DNA of 11,900 bases, from contig DIMS01000118.1 of the NCBI GenBank assembly GCA_002425685.1, forward strand, positions 209-12,108, read 5' to 3'. Both the position numbers and the translations under genes were made by a program. Positions 1-7,250 of the stretch are shown here, in pieces. The notes beneath the pieces are model-generated. The model was not told where the DNA came from. It did no database searches and saw only the letters and a program-made list of their open reading frames with translations. The stretch comes from Synergistaceae bacterium UBA5560 (lineage in GTDB: Bacteria > Synergistota > Synergistia > Synergistales > Aminiphilaceae). Position 1 is the stretch's first letter. Every line of letters begins with the position of its first letter.

Positions 1-11
1 CCCGTCCGGCC

Positions 12-842
12 CTAGAAGCTGATGTTCTTGAAGGCCTCGGTCTGGGCCTTGATAGCCTTTTCCACGGGAAGGCGCTCCATGCTGCTGGCGCCGTAGAAGC
101 CGTGCACGTGTTTGCAGGCCCGGAGGATGAACGCCGCGTCCTCGGGCTCGGCGATGGGGCCGCCGTGGCAGAGGACGAGCACGTCCTTGCGCACCCGCAG
201 GGCCGCCTCGGCCCAGGCGTCGATGAGTTCCGCGCACTGGGGCAGCGTTTTCGCCGTGGCGGCGCCGATGCTTCCCTTGGTGGTGAGTCCCATGTGGCAG
301 ACGAGGATGTCCGCTCCCGCGGCGGCCATGGCGGCGGCGTCCTCGGCGGAGAAGACGTAGGGGGTGGTGAGGAGCCCCATTTCGCCGGCGCGGCGGATGG
401 CCTCCACCTCAAGGGCGTAGCCCATGCCGGTCTCCTCCAGGTTGGCCCGGAAGACGCCGTCGATGAGTCCCACGGTGGGGAAGTTCTGCACGCCCGCAAA
501 GCCCAGGTCGAGGAGCTGCCGGAGGAAGACGTCCCAGATGACGAAGGGGTCCGTGCCGTTGACGCCCGCCAGCACGGGGGTCTTCTTCGTCACGGGGAGC
601 ACTTCCCGGGCCATTTCCAGCACGATGTCGTTGGCGTTGCCGTAGGCGAGCAGTCCCGCAAGGGAACCCCTCCCGGCCATGCGGTACTTGCCGGAGTTGT
701 AGATGACGATGAGGTCGATGCCTCCCGCCTCCTCCCACTTGGCGGACATGCCTGTTCCCGCGCCGCCGCCGATGATGGGAATCCGCCGCTCCGCCATCTC
801 GCGGAAGCGCGTCAGAAGGTCCGCCTTGTTCCATCTTGCCAT
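12..842 (-). CDS. PEP-hydrolase-like TIM-barrel protein (C-terminal half of Tm-1-type proteins)
   Basis: A 276-residue cytoplasmic protein with no signal peptide or membrane segment. It resembles the phosphoenolpyruvate hydrolase-like TIM-barrel family along its whole length. Visible family blocks are IIGGGAGTGMSAKWEEAGG at about 23-41, YNSGKYRMAG at 48-57, GVNGTDP at 93-99, GVQNFPTVGLIDG at 117-129, NLEETGMGY at 134-142, VCHMGLTT at 181-188, LCHGGPIA at 224-231 and GFYGASSMERLP at 248-259. The start is supported by AAAGGAG ten bases upstream of ATG. It lies 184 nt after the Tm-1-like gene on the same strand. In plants and fungi these two modules occur as one polypeptide, so a joint role is likely. 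The family name implies a C-P or enol-phosphate hydrolase, but the true reaction here is unknown and older annotations call it a signal-transduction protein. Family assignment is strong; function is weak. Confidence 0.93.
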   Translation of the reverse strand: MARWNKADLLTRFREMAERRIPIIGGGAGTGMSAKWEEAGGIDLIVIYNSGKYRMAGRGSLAGLLAYGNANDIVLEMAREVLPVTKKTPVLAGVNGTDPFVIWDVFLRQLLDLGFAGVQNFPTVGLIDGVFRANLEETGMGYALEVEAIRRAGEMGLLTTPYVFSAEDAAAMAAAGADILVCHMGLTTKGSIGAATAKTLPQCAELIDAWAEAALRVRKDVLVLCHGGPIAEPEDAAFILRACKHVHGFYGASSMERLPVEKAIKAQTEAFKNISF

Positions 843-1026
843 GAGATGTTCTCTCCTTTCCCGTGTCCCTGTTCTGTGTTCCCGGATCTGCTTCGGTGTT
901 GTGTCGTCGTGTCTGCTCTTTCAGAACCTGCGCCCACGTCCTATCCCTGTCGCATTGGTAGGATGCGCTCGTCTCCGGCAGACGTCACGTTTCCGGCGGC
1001 GGAGAAGGCTCTCTTCGCCGCCGCGC
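843..1026 (-). other. Intercistronic spacer with two hairpins
   Basis: This non-coding gap separates the Tm-1-like stop from the TIM-barrel start. Just after the stop lies a stem GGCGGCG (995-1001) with CGCCGCC (1016-1022); an inner GAGA/TCTC pairing extends it with a two-base bulge. A second hairpin, CGTCT (970-974) with AGACG (980-984), follows. Neither has a T-run on the minus strand, so they fit an mRNA stability or attenuation element better than an intrinsic terminator. No convincing promoter was seen. Confidence 0.5.
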
Positions 1027-2223
1027 TTACGCGATCTCCCGGAAGGCTGCCACGAGGGCGGCGGCGAACTCGGGATCGTTGACGTTGTGCGACAGGGAGA
1101 CGAGTCGTCGCGACGGGGTCTGCACTACGTTGGCCTTCAGGGTCTCGAAGAGGGCCGCGTCCGCCTCGGAATCGTAAAAGGGAAGGCCCGGCGTGTCGAT
1201 CATGGAGACGCCCTTCTCGGGGAGGAGGAAGCGCACCGGCCCCTCCATGCGGTTGAGCCGCTCTGCGATCCATTCGCCCATGCGGCGGTTCTCCTCGGGG
1301 GTGGTGCGCATGAGCGTCACCTGGGGGTTGTGCACGTGGAAGAGGCGGTCCCGGTAGCGCTCGGGAACGGTGTCCCGGGCGCCGAAGTTCACCATGTCCA
1401 GGGCGCCCACGGAACCCACGTAGGGGGTGCGGGTGCGGATCACCGCGCCGAAGCGGTCCTCCGTGCAGGGGAAGACGCCTCCCATGAGCAGGTCGCACAC
1501 TTCCGTGGTGGTGATGTCCAGCACGCCCGCAAGGAGCCCCGAGTCGGCGAGCTTCTCCATGGACTGGCCCCCCGTGCCGGTGGCGTGGAAGACCAGGCAG
1601 TCGTGCTCCGTTTCGAGGGCCTTGCGCACCATGTCCACGCAGGGGGTGGTGACGCCGAACATGGTCATGCCCACGGCGGGGCGGTCCTGTCCCTCCGGAA
1701 CGGGGTTTCGGATCATGCCCGCCAGGGCGTGGGCGGCGTTGGCGAGCACCACCCGGGAGATGCGGTTGATGCCCGCCACGTCCGTCACGGAATAGAGCAT
1801 GCAGATGTCGTTGGGGCCCACGTAGGGGGCCACGTTGCTCGATGCCACGGTGGAGACCATCATCTTGGGCACGCCGATGGGGAGGGTGCGCATGCCCGTG
1901 CAGACCAGGGAGGTGCCTCCGGAGCCGCCGAGGCCGAGGACGCCCCCCACGTCGGTGCGGCTCGCGAGAAAGGCCGCGAAAGCGGCGGCCATGTCCGCCA
2001 CGGCGCGCCCGCGATCGTCGGCGGTGTCGAGAAAGTTCGGGTCCGTCGGCGAGAAGGCCGCCACCTCCCGGTTGGTCACGTCGGGCTTTCCCTGGGGGGC
2101 GCGGATGCCCACGTCCACCAGCAGGGTCTGGACACCCTGGGCCGCGATGAGGTCCCGCACGTAGGCGAGATCCTCGTACTTGGTGTCGCAGGTTCCCACC
2201 ACATAGGCTTTCTTCGTCGTCAC
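1027..2223 (-). CDS. Tm-1-like ATP-binding protein (UPF0261 family)
   Basis: A 398-residue soluble protein of the UPF0261/Tm-1-like family, at the usual length of about 400. It begins TTKKAYVVGTCDTKYEDL, the typical start of the family. It carries a glycine-rich GLGGSGGTSL at 97-106, likely part of the nucleotide pocket. Further conserved blocks are MMVSTVASSNVAPYVG at 121-136, DVAGINRISR at 148-157, FGVTTPCVD at 189-197 and FHATGTGGQSMEKL at 212-225. I chose GTG at 2223 because AAGGAGG (2232-2238) sits eight bases upstream and the family homology begins there. A longer frame to 2361 would only add a basic tail with no homology. The tomato relative Tm-1 binds nucleotide and inhibits tobamovirus replication; the bacterial role is unknown. 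It is followed on the same strand by the TIM-barrel partner, which is fused to it in plants and fungi. Confidence 0.93.
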   Translation of the reverse strand: MTTKKAYVVGTCDTKYEDLAYVRDLIAAQGVQTLLVDVGIRAPQGKPDVTNREVAAFSPTDPNFLDTADDRGRAVADMAAAFAAFLASRTDVGGVLGLGGSGGTSLVCTGMRTLPIGVPKMMVSTVASSNVAPYVGPNDICMLYSVTDVAGINRISRVVLANAAHALAGMIRNPVPEGQDRPAVGMTMFGVTTPCVDMVRKALETEHDCLVFHATGTGGQSMEKLADSGLLAGVLDITTTEVCDLLMGGVFPCTEDRFGAVIRTRTPYVGSVGALDMVNFGARDTVPERYRDRLFHVHNPQVTLMRTTPEENRRMGEWIAERLNRMEGPVRFLLPEKGVSMIDTPGLPFYDSEADAALFETLKANVVQTPSRRLVSLSHNVNDPEFAAALVAAFREIA

Positions 2224-2238
2224 TGCCGTCGCCTCCTT
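2223..2238 (-). promoter_or_regulatory. Ribosome site that fixes the GTG start of the Tm-1-like gene
   Basis: AAGGAGG on the minus strand (2232-2238), then eight bases, then GTG at 2221-2223. This is the best Shine-Dalgarno in the window. It argues against the upstream ATG at 2361, which lies before the putative promoter dyad. Confidence 0.85.
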
Positions 2239-2290
2239 TTCGTTCTCCTCCGTCGTCTCCTTACAGACCGGACGCTCTTTCGTCCTTGAG

Positions 2291-2313
2291 AAACCCTGAT
2301 TAAAGGGTTTTTT
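2291..2313 (-). promoter_or_regulatory. Dyad with embedded -10-like box (candidate operator) ahead of the Tm-1-like gene
   Basis: A 7-bp perfect inverted repeat, AAACCCT (2291-2297) and AGGGTTT (2304-2310), has a 6-base centre. On the minus strand the centre contains TTTAAT, one mismatch from the -10 consensus, about 80 bases before the GTG start. No good -35 was seen at 16-18 bases. On the plus strand the same dyad is followed by six T, so it could also be a small intrinsic terminator stopping antisense transcription. The dyad is certain; its role is inferred. Confidence 0.45.
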
Positions 2314-2441
2314 CTCCCTCGATTTGGACCGCATCGCGTTTTTTCGAGGTCGGCGTGGCATTTTTCAGAGGTTCCCCTGACTTGAGGATGCACCGAGGGG
2401 CTTTCCTTTCCCTAGGGGGCGTGGAGCCCGGGAATCAGGCC

Positions 2442-3605
2442 TTACCGCAGTGCGTTCAGAATGGCGAGCACCTCGTCCTTGCCGAGGGGGACGAAGGCCC
2501 CCACCGGCCCTTTCTCCACGGCTTTGGCGGCCATCTCCTCCAGACGGTCCGCGGGGACGCCCAGCTCCGTCAGGGTGAGAGGCAGGCCGCAGGCCCGGAT
2601 CCACGCCTCCAGGCGGCGGATGCCCTCCAGGGCGGTGTCCTCCAGGTCGAAGGGATTCATGTCCACGTCCATCACCCGGTGGGCGAACTGGGCGAATCGG
2701 GGCACGTCGTGGGAAAGGACGAAGCGCATCCACGCCGGAAAGACCGCCGCGAGCCCCGCCCCGTGGGGAACGTCGTAGATGGCGGAGAGCTCGTGCTCGA
2801 TCTTGTGGGAGCCCCAGTCGCCGAGGCGCCCCGTGTCGAGGATGCCCGAGTGGGCGTTGGTGGCGCTCCACATGAGTTCCGCCCGAGCGGCGTAGTCGTC
2901 GGGCTTCGCCAGCGCCCGGGGGAGGTTGGCGAGGATGGTTTTCATGGTGGCCTCGCAGAGCCGGTCCGTGAGTTCCACGTCGCGGTCGTTGGTGAAGTAG
3001 CGCTCCAGCACGTGGGCCAGCATGTCCATGGCGCCGTAGCGCGTCTGGTCCGCGGGGAGGGAGAAGGTGAGTTCAGGGTTCAGCAGGGCGAAGCGGGGGC
3101 GGAGAATCGTGCCCTTGTAGCTCCGCTTGTACCACCCCTTCTCGTTGGTCACCACCGAGGTGGGACTCGTCTCGCTCCCCGCGGCGGGAATGGTGAGCAC
3201 CACTCCCACGGGCAGGGCCTTTTCGGGAACGGCCGTCTCGTCGTAGAAGTTCCACACGGGGCCGTCGTAGGGGACGCCGAGGGCGATGCCCTTTGCGGAG
3301 TCGATGACGCTGCCGCCCCCCACGGCGAGGATCAGGTCCGCGCCCTCCCGGCGACAGAGGGCGATGCCTTCCTCCACCAGGGAGAGCCGGGGATTGGGCT
3401 GCGCGCCTCCGAGTTCGACCGCCGTGAGCCCCGCCTCTTCGAGAGAGCCCCGGATGCGGTCCAGAAGGCCGCTGCGTTTGACGCTGCCGCCGCCGTAGTG
3501 GAGCAGCACTTTTTTCGCGAGGCGTGCCGCCTCGGCTCCGGCGGCGAGTTCCGCGCCGCGGCCGAAGACGATTTTCGTGGGATTTTCGTAGGTGAAGTCT
3601 CTCAT
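2442..3605 (-). CDS. Iron-containing alcohol dehydrogenase, YqhD/BDH type
   Basis: A 387-residue group III alcohol dehydrogenase, the same length as E. coli YqhD. It probably reduces aldehydes with NAD(P)H in the cytoplasm. The dinucleotide side shows GGGSVKR at 38-44, GGGSVIDSAK at 96-105 and IPAAGSETSPTSVV at 139-152. The four metal ligands expected for the family fall at D194, H198, H267 and H281, in AMDMLAH and GDWGSHKIEHELSAIYDVPHGAG. The ATG at 3605 is set by GGGAGGAG five bases upstream and by the family-typical opening MRDFTYENPTKIVFG. An in-frame extension upstream lacks homology and is rejected. It lies 218 nt upstream of the Tm-1-like gene on the same strand and may feed or draw from that pathway. 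The natural substrate cannot be read from the sequence; GGGS after strand 2 is compatible with NADPH preference as in YqhD. Confidence 0.96.
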   Translation of the reverse strand: MRDFTYENPTKIVFGRGAELAAGAEAARLAKKVLLHYGGGSVKRSGLLDRIRGSLEEAGLTAVELGGAQPNPRLSLVEEGIALCRREGADLILAVGGGSVIDSAKGIALGVPYDGPVWNFYDETAVPEKALPVGVVLTIPAAGSETSPTSVVTNEKGWYKRSYKGTILRPRFALLNPELTFSLPADQTRYGAMDMLAHVLERYFTNDRDVELTDRLCEATMKTILANLPRALAKPDDYAARAELMWSATNAHSGILDTGRLGDWGSHKIEHELSAIYDVPHGAGLAAVFPAWMRFVLSHDVPRFAQFAHRVMDVDMNPFDLEDTALEGIRRLEAWIRACGLPLTLTELGVPADRLEEMAAKAVEKGPVGAFVPLGKDEVLAILNALR

Positions 3606-3663
3606 GGTGTCTCCTCCCAGAATCGAGTCGTTGTGATTCCTCCGGTATGACGCGGTCTCGGAA

Positions 3664-3675
3664 AGAACGCGTTCT
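3664..3675. promoter_or_regulatory. Perfect 12-bp palindrome, candidate operator
   Basis: AGAACGCGTTCT reads identically on both strands. It sits about 60 bases upstream of the dehydrogenase ATG, a usual operator distance. No second copy was noticed elsewhere in the window. The binding protein is unknown. Confidence 0.4.
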
Positions 3676-3814
3676 AACGTGCTCTCAAGAGGTGCGCTTT
3701 TTCGCAGGCAACACACACTCTTCCGGATCGTCGCGTGCCGGCCCGTGTACGTTGCATCATGGGCAAAAGATTTCCCCGGGAAGGGGCGGCCTTGCATGCA
3801 CATGCATTTCCGAC

Positions 3815-3870
3815 GACGGCGGAATGTCCCCCAGGTGTCCCTCAGGACAAAACAGAGACGGCGGAATGTC
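3815..3870. repeat. Spaced 14-bp direct repeat (period 42 bp)
   Basis: GACGGCGGAATGTC occurs exactly at 3815-3828 and again at 3857-3870. The period of 42 bp is about four helical turns. Between the copies is a small hairpin, TGTCC-ctca-GGACA (3836-3849). Both copies are just downstream of the serine hydrolase stop. Confidence 0.7.
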
Positions 3871-3895
3871 GTCGGAGCGGGCACTTCTCCGTCTC

Positions 3896-6202
3896 TTACG
3901 GCTTGGGTGCGGAGACGACCTTGAAGGGTTTCTCCGGCGCTGCCCAGACGGCCAGATAGGCGCCGCCCTCGGGGAGGGCGAGTTCCGCCGTGCCCCATCC
4001 CTCGCCGACGCAGACGAAGTGCGCGTCCCAGAGAACCCACCGCAGGTCCGCCTCGGGGGAGCCTTCAATGGCCACCGTGCCGCTCTCGGGGGGGAGGTGC
4101 AGCCACCGGATGTCGTCGCCGCTGCCCATGAAGAGTGTCTCCCCCTGTGCGGGGGCTTTGGACACGGACTCGAGAGGGCGGAAGGTATATCCCTGGAAGC
4201 GGAGCCACTCTCCGTCCCCCTTGGGAAGAATCTCCAGGTCGCTCAGATCACGCCCTGGAACGGTGGGGATGAGCAGGTCCATGAGGGCGTGGGTGTCGTC
4301 GCCCCGGGCGGCGTTCACGTGCTGGAATCCGCCGCCGGTCACGTCGCTCTGCACGAAGAGATGCCCGTCGAGTCCCTCCACGGCGTGGAGGCGGAGCCGC
4401 GGATCCGATCCCGACGGCCACAGCAGGGATGCCGCCGGTTCGTCCGCGGCGAGCCAGGTTGTGCTCAGACGTGCCTTCCAGGCCGGGGAGAGAGGCGCTC
4501 CGGGGACAAGGCGCTGCATCAGAGGGATGGCGTCCGTGTAGTGGCTGTAGCCGAAGGGCATCTCCGCCGCGATGTAGTCCCTGCCGTCGCCCTGGACGAA
4601 GAAATATTCGGGATAGCGGGAGTCCTTGTTTCCGGAGTAGCGTCCGTTCTCCCGGTAGTGCAGGTCCTCCGTGGCGGGTTCCCAGGTGTCGCCGCTGCGG
4701 ACGCGCAGGTCCAGCCCTCCCTTTGCGTCGGCCTGAAGGAGGAAGAGCATCTGGTGATCGGCGAAGAAGCCCGAGTACTTCTCGATGTCCTCCGGGGCGG
4801 GCGTCGCCTCGGGGAGCAGGTCCGGCGAGAGGGGCTCCGGAAGGGCCGCGAGGGTTCCCCGGTCCACCAGCGCCGCAAGGAGGGTCAGTTCCGCCAGGGC
4901 GGCGAGGTTCACACCGGCGCTGTTGGCGCTGAGCACCGCCACGCCGAGATTCGCCTCGGGGAGCACGATCAGTTGGGAGAAGTAGTAGGCGGTGCCGCCG
5001 TTCTTCGCAAGGGCGGCATGTCCCAGGACACCCAGTCCGGGCTGCGCCACCGAATCCCATCCCAGACCGTAGCGGACAACCTTGGTGTCCACGAGGCGGA
5101 AGCTCCCCTCGGTGCGGTCTTTCGCCGTGGCCGCGACGGATTCCTCGGAGAGGATGCGCACGTCTCCCCAGGCGCCGCCGCCGGCGATCATGGCGAGGAA
5201 ATTCGCCAGATCACCCGCGGTGGAGCGGATGCCGCCGCTCGCGCAGGGATTGGCGTATTCCAGGGGAAGAACGTCTCCTTCGTCGTCGGGATACCCCTTG
5301 GCGTAGCTTCCCTCGGGGAGCGGCTCCAGGGGAAAGCTGGTGTGCGTCATACCCAGGGGAGAAAAGATCTCCCGGGCCACGTACTCCGGATAGGGGACGC
5401 CCGTCACGGCCCGAAGGACATGCTCGAAGAGAGTGAAGCCGTCGTTGCAGTACACGTGCATGTACCCCGGGGCGTGCTTGAGGCGGCTCTGTTCCAGCGA
5501 GGCCAGCACGTCCGCCGGATAGGAGGGACGGGCGCGGGAGGTGAAGCCGCCCCGGTAGTTGGAGCCGGGGAAACCCGAGGAATGATCCAGGAGCATGCCC
5601 ACCGTGAGATCCTTGGCCTCGGGGGAGCGCATGGTGAAGTCCGGCAGGTAGTCCGTCACGGGGCGGCCGAGGTCGAGCTTGCCCTCCTCCACGAGCTTCA
5701 TCGCGGCGGCGGCGGCGAAGACCTTGCTCTCCGAGCCGATGCCGAAGATGGTCTCCGGCGCGGCGGGCTGCCCTGTTTCGCGGTCGGCGGTGCCGAAGGC
5801 GAGTTCCCAGGCGGTTTTGCCGTCCGCCATGAGCGCCACGGTGAGGGACATGAGGGGATGCTCGGCGAGCGCCTCTCGGGCGAAGCGCGTCACCTCCGCC
5901 TTGGAGAAGGCGTAGGGCTCCGCCGGAGTGGTTTCCTGCGAGACGGCGTCCTCGGTTGCCTGGGGCGCGGGGACGGCGGCGGGTTCTTCCGGTGCGGGTG
6001 GTGTCTCGGGCGCCCGCAGCACCACGGAGAGGACTGCCCAGAAAAGAAGCATCACCACCGGAAAGAGCATCACCGGGTGTCCTGTCCGTGCTCGCGCCGG
6101 AGCCTGGGGTGAGGCCGCCTTCTTCGGAGGGGTGTTCTTTCCGTTTCCGCCCCCGCCGTTCCTGTTGCCGCCGTTGCCGTTTTTGCGCTGCTTCGTGTCC
6201 AT
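3896..6202 (-). CDS. Membrane-anchored serine hydrolase of the beta-lactamase (S12/class C) family
   Basis: A 768-residue protein. Residues 1-41 are basic and Gly/Asn-rich. Residues 42-62 form one hydrophobic segment without a lipobox, so it is probably an uncleaved anchor or long signal, with the rest outside the cytoplasm. A Pro/Glu/Ala linker (64-95) leads to a class C-like domain at about 100-450. The nucleophile motif SxxK is S157-ESK160 in IFGIGSESKVF, the second motif is Y251-C-N253, and the third is GHAALAKNGG with H395. The C-terminal 300 residues (about 465-768) are mostly beta-like. They begin with a YSGFF block resembling the lipocalin-like tails of this family; the last part is not recognised. 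Candidate activities are esterase, D-aminopeptidase or peptidoglycan carboxypeptidase; a true antibiotic beta-lactamase is unlikely. The ATG at 6202 has GAGGGAGGG six bases upstream. It is divergent from the chemoreceptor. Confidence 0.9.
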   Translation of the reverse strand: MDTKQRKNGNGGNRNGGGGNGKNTPPKKAASPQAPARARTGHPVMLFPVVMLLFWAVLSVVLRAPETPPAPEEPAAVPAPQATEDAVSQETTPAEPYAFSKAEVTRFAREALAEHPLMSLTVALMADGKTAWELAFGTADRETGQPAAPETIFGIGSESKVFAAAAAMKLVEEGKLDLGRPVTDYLPDFTMRSPEAKDLTVGMLLDHSSGFPGSNYRGGFTSRARPSYPADVLASLEQSRLKHAPGYMHVYCNDGFTLFEHVLRAVTGVPYPEYVAREIFSPLGMTHTSFPLEPLPEGSYAKGYPDDEGDVLPLEYANPCASGGIRSTAGDLANFLAMIAGGGAWGDVRILSEESVAATAKDRTEGSFRLVDTKVVRYGLGWDSVAQPGLGVLGHAALAKNGGTAYYFSQLIVLPEANLGVAVLSANSAGVNLAALAELTLLAALVDRGTLAALPEPLSPDLLPEATPAPEDIEKYSGFFADHQMLFLLQADAKGGLDLRVRSGDTWEPATEDLHYRENGRYSGNKDSRYPEYFFVQGDGRDYIAAEMPFGYSHYTDAIPLMQRLVPGAPLSPAWKARLSTTWLAADEPAASLLWPSGSDPRLRLHAVEGLDGHLFVQSDVTGGGFQHVNAARGDDTHALMDLLIPTVPGRDLSDLEILPKGDGEWLRFQGYTFRPLESVSKAPAQGETLFMGSGDDIRWLHLPPESGTVAIEGSPEADLRWVLWDAHFVCVGEGWGTAELALPEGGAYLAVWAAPEKPFKVVSAPKP

Positions 6203-6948
6203 GATGAACCCTCCCTCGCCGATGCGCCGGACGCGCCCTTCCGGGCGGTCGCTGCCGGAAACCCTTCTCCCGAGCTGCCTGTGTTCTTCCTGTAAACCGA
6301 GCCGAAAGATTTCGGGGGAAAAGCGAAAAATCCCTGGGCGGATTTCGTGATGTCACAGGGGTTTTCCCGGATATCGTCGCGCTGTGCCGGGACACTTCAC
6401 CCGAAGCCTAGCACTGCGCCGGAAATGCGTCAACGAAGCGAGTCGCCTCATGGAACCGGACAGTGTGTTACCCCTGAGCGGGACGCGAAAAATGTTCCCT
6501 ATGACGAACAGGGGCGACGTATTCATGAAGACGAAGGAAGCGAAGAGTTGCCCGCTTCCGGATCGACCGGTTCCTTGCCCGGGTGTCGTTTCTTCCGAGG
6601 AGAGTGATGTGCGCGCCCGGGTGCGAAGAACGCCGGAGGCGGGAGAGGCGACAGGAGTGGCAAGAACGCCCCCCGCGCGGGGACGGCGTGCGGGACCTGG
6701 GGCCGGAGCCGCGACCGGAAGAGGATGTGTCCGCCTCCGAGAGGTCGGGGGCAGGGCGCGGCGTCGGGCCGGTTCGAGGAAAGCGGGTCCAACACCGGGA
6801 ATCATGGAGGACGTGATGCGGTGTCGGACTCGAGTCCGGAGGCGTGTCCGGCGGCGAAGAAAGCACCCTGAGATATTGAAGACACTGTGAGAGTCTGGGG
6901 GAGAGGAAGCAATCCTCATTGTGTATTCATAATTTTGTTACCAAAGGA

Positions 6949-6957
6949 TGCTATGCT
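6949..6957 (+). promoter_or_regulatory. Possible extended -10 promoter for the chemoreceptor
   Basis: TGCTATGCT matches the TGn-TATAAT extended -10 pattern, with four of six in the hexamer. It lies at the edge of the only AT-rich island in the gap. There is no matching -35 at normal spacing, which extended -10 promoters can do without. It would leave a leader of roughly 340 nt. No sigma-28 (TAAA/GCCGATAA) promoter was found. Confidence 0.3.
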
Positions 6958-7021
6958 GATCACGGATGAAAAGGGGAGCGAGATGCTCTGTTTCCGCAGG
7001 CATTGCGGGGAGTGAAGAGAA

Positions 7022-7073
7022 GCAAGGCAAGGCAGCAAGGACAGCAAGCAAGGAAGGAAGGCAAGGAAAGAAA
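7022..7073. repeat. Four tandem degenerate 13-bp repeats starting GCAAGG
   Basis: GCAAGG recurs at 7022, 7035, 7048 and 7061, exactly 13 bases apart. The units are GCAAGGCAAGGCA, GCAAGGACAGCAA, GCAAGGAAGGAAG and GCAAGGAAAGAAA. The plus strand is almost pure purine here. The region lies between the putative promoter and the chemoreceptor start, so it would be transcribed as leader. Confidence 0.75.
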
Positions 7074-7210
7074 GTGTCTTCTCCCGGCAGCCCTTTCGAA
7101 GGGGTGCTGACCTGACGAAGGCGGCGCACGCACGAGAAGCGGGAGGGAGACGCGGGCGAAGAGAGCCGGAGGCGCAGGCGACGCAAACGAACCTGTGCGA
7201 ATCTGGGAAA

Positions 7211-7250
7211 GCGGGCAAAGGCGGACGAGGATGGGCGAGGCGGGCGAAGG
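7211..7250. repeat. Degenerate 10-bp G-rich repeats
   Basis: Successive decamers GCGGGCAAAG, GCGGACGAGG and ATGGGCGAGG, then CGGGCGAAGG shifted in phase by one base, form a short imperfect tandem array on the plus strand. It continues the purine bias of the region and runs into the hairpin at 7240-7259. Confidence 0.45.

Larger units (their letters stand above)
3606..3895 (-). promoter_or_regulatory. Upstream region of the alcohol dehydrogenase, rich in palindromes and repeats
   Basis: A 290-nt gap between the serine hydrolase stop and the dehydrogenase start. It holds a perfect 12-bp palindrome AGAACGCGTTCT (3664-3675), a TTCCC-c-GGGAA dyad (3772-3782) and the 8-bp palindrome TGCATGCA (3793-3800). 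It also holds an 8-bp inverted pair CCGACGAC/GTCGTCGG (3810-3817, 3868-3875) and a 14-bp direct repeat. This density suggests regulator binding and possibly the 3' end of the hydrolase transcript. I could not find a clear -35/-10 pair by eye. Confidence 0.5.

Noticed and set aside
2224..2361. N-terminal extension of the Tm-1-like protein to an upstream ATG
   Set aside because: The strong AAGGAGG-GTG arrangement and the family start at residue 1 of the shorter form exclude it; the extension would also cover the promoter-like dyad.
3606..4040. N-terminal extension of the alcohol dehydrogenase into the upstream region
   Set aside because: It would overlap the serine hydrolase 3' end. The 387-residue form has a good ribosome site and exact family length.
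102..6112. Long plus-strand reading frames opposite the minus-strand genes (for example 703-2289, 2355-3650, 3647-6112)
   Set aside because: They are antisense to strongly recognised genes and rich in Arg, Gly, His and Glu, as expected from high-GC third positions. They show no family motifs and lack ribosome sites.
6384..6890. Possible 168-residue plus-strand gene in the long gap
   Set aside because: The translation is Arg/Pro-rich with no motif. The inner ATG at about 6524 has no convincing ribosome site, and opposite-strand frames of equal length exist.
7022..7073. CRISPR array or plasmid-type iterons
   Set aside because: Units are 13 bp, contiguous and degenerate with no spacers. No cas or rep gene is present.
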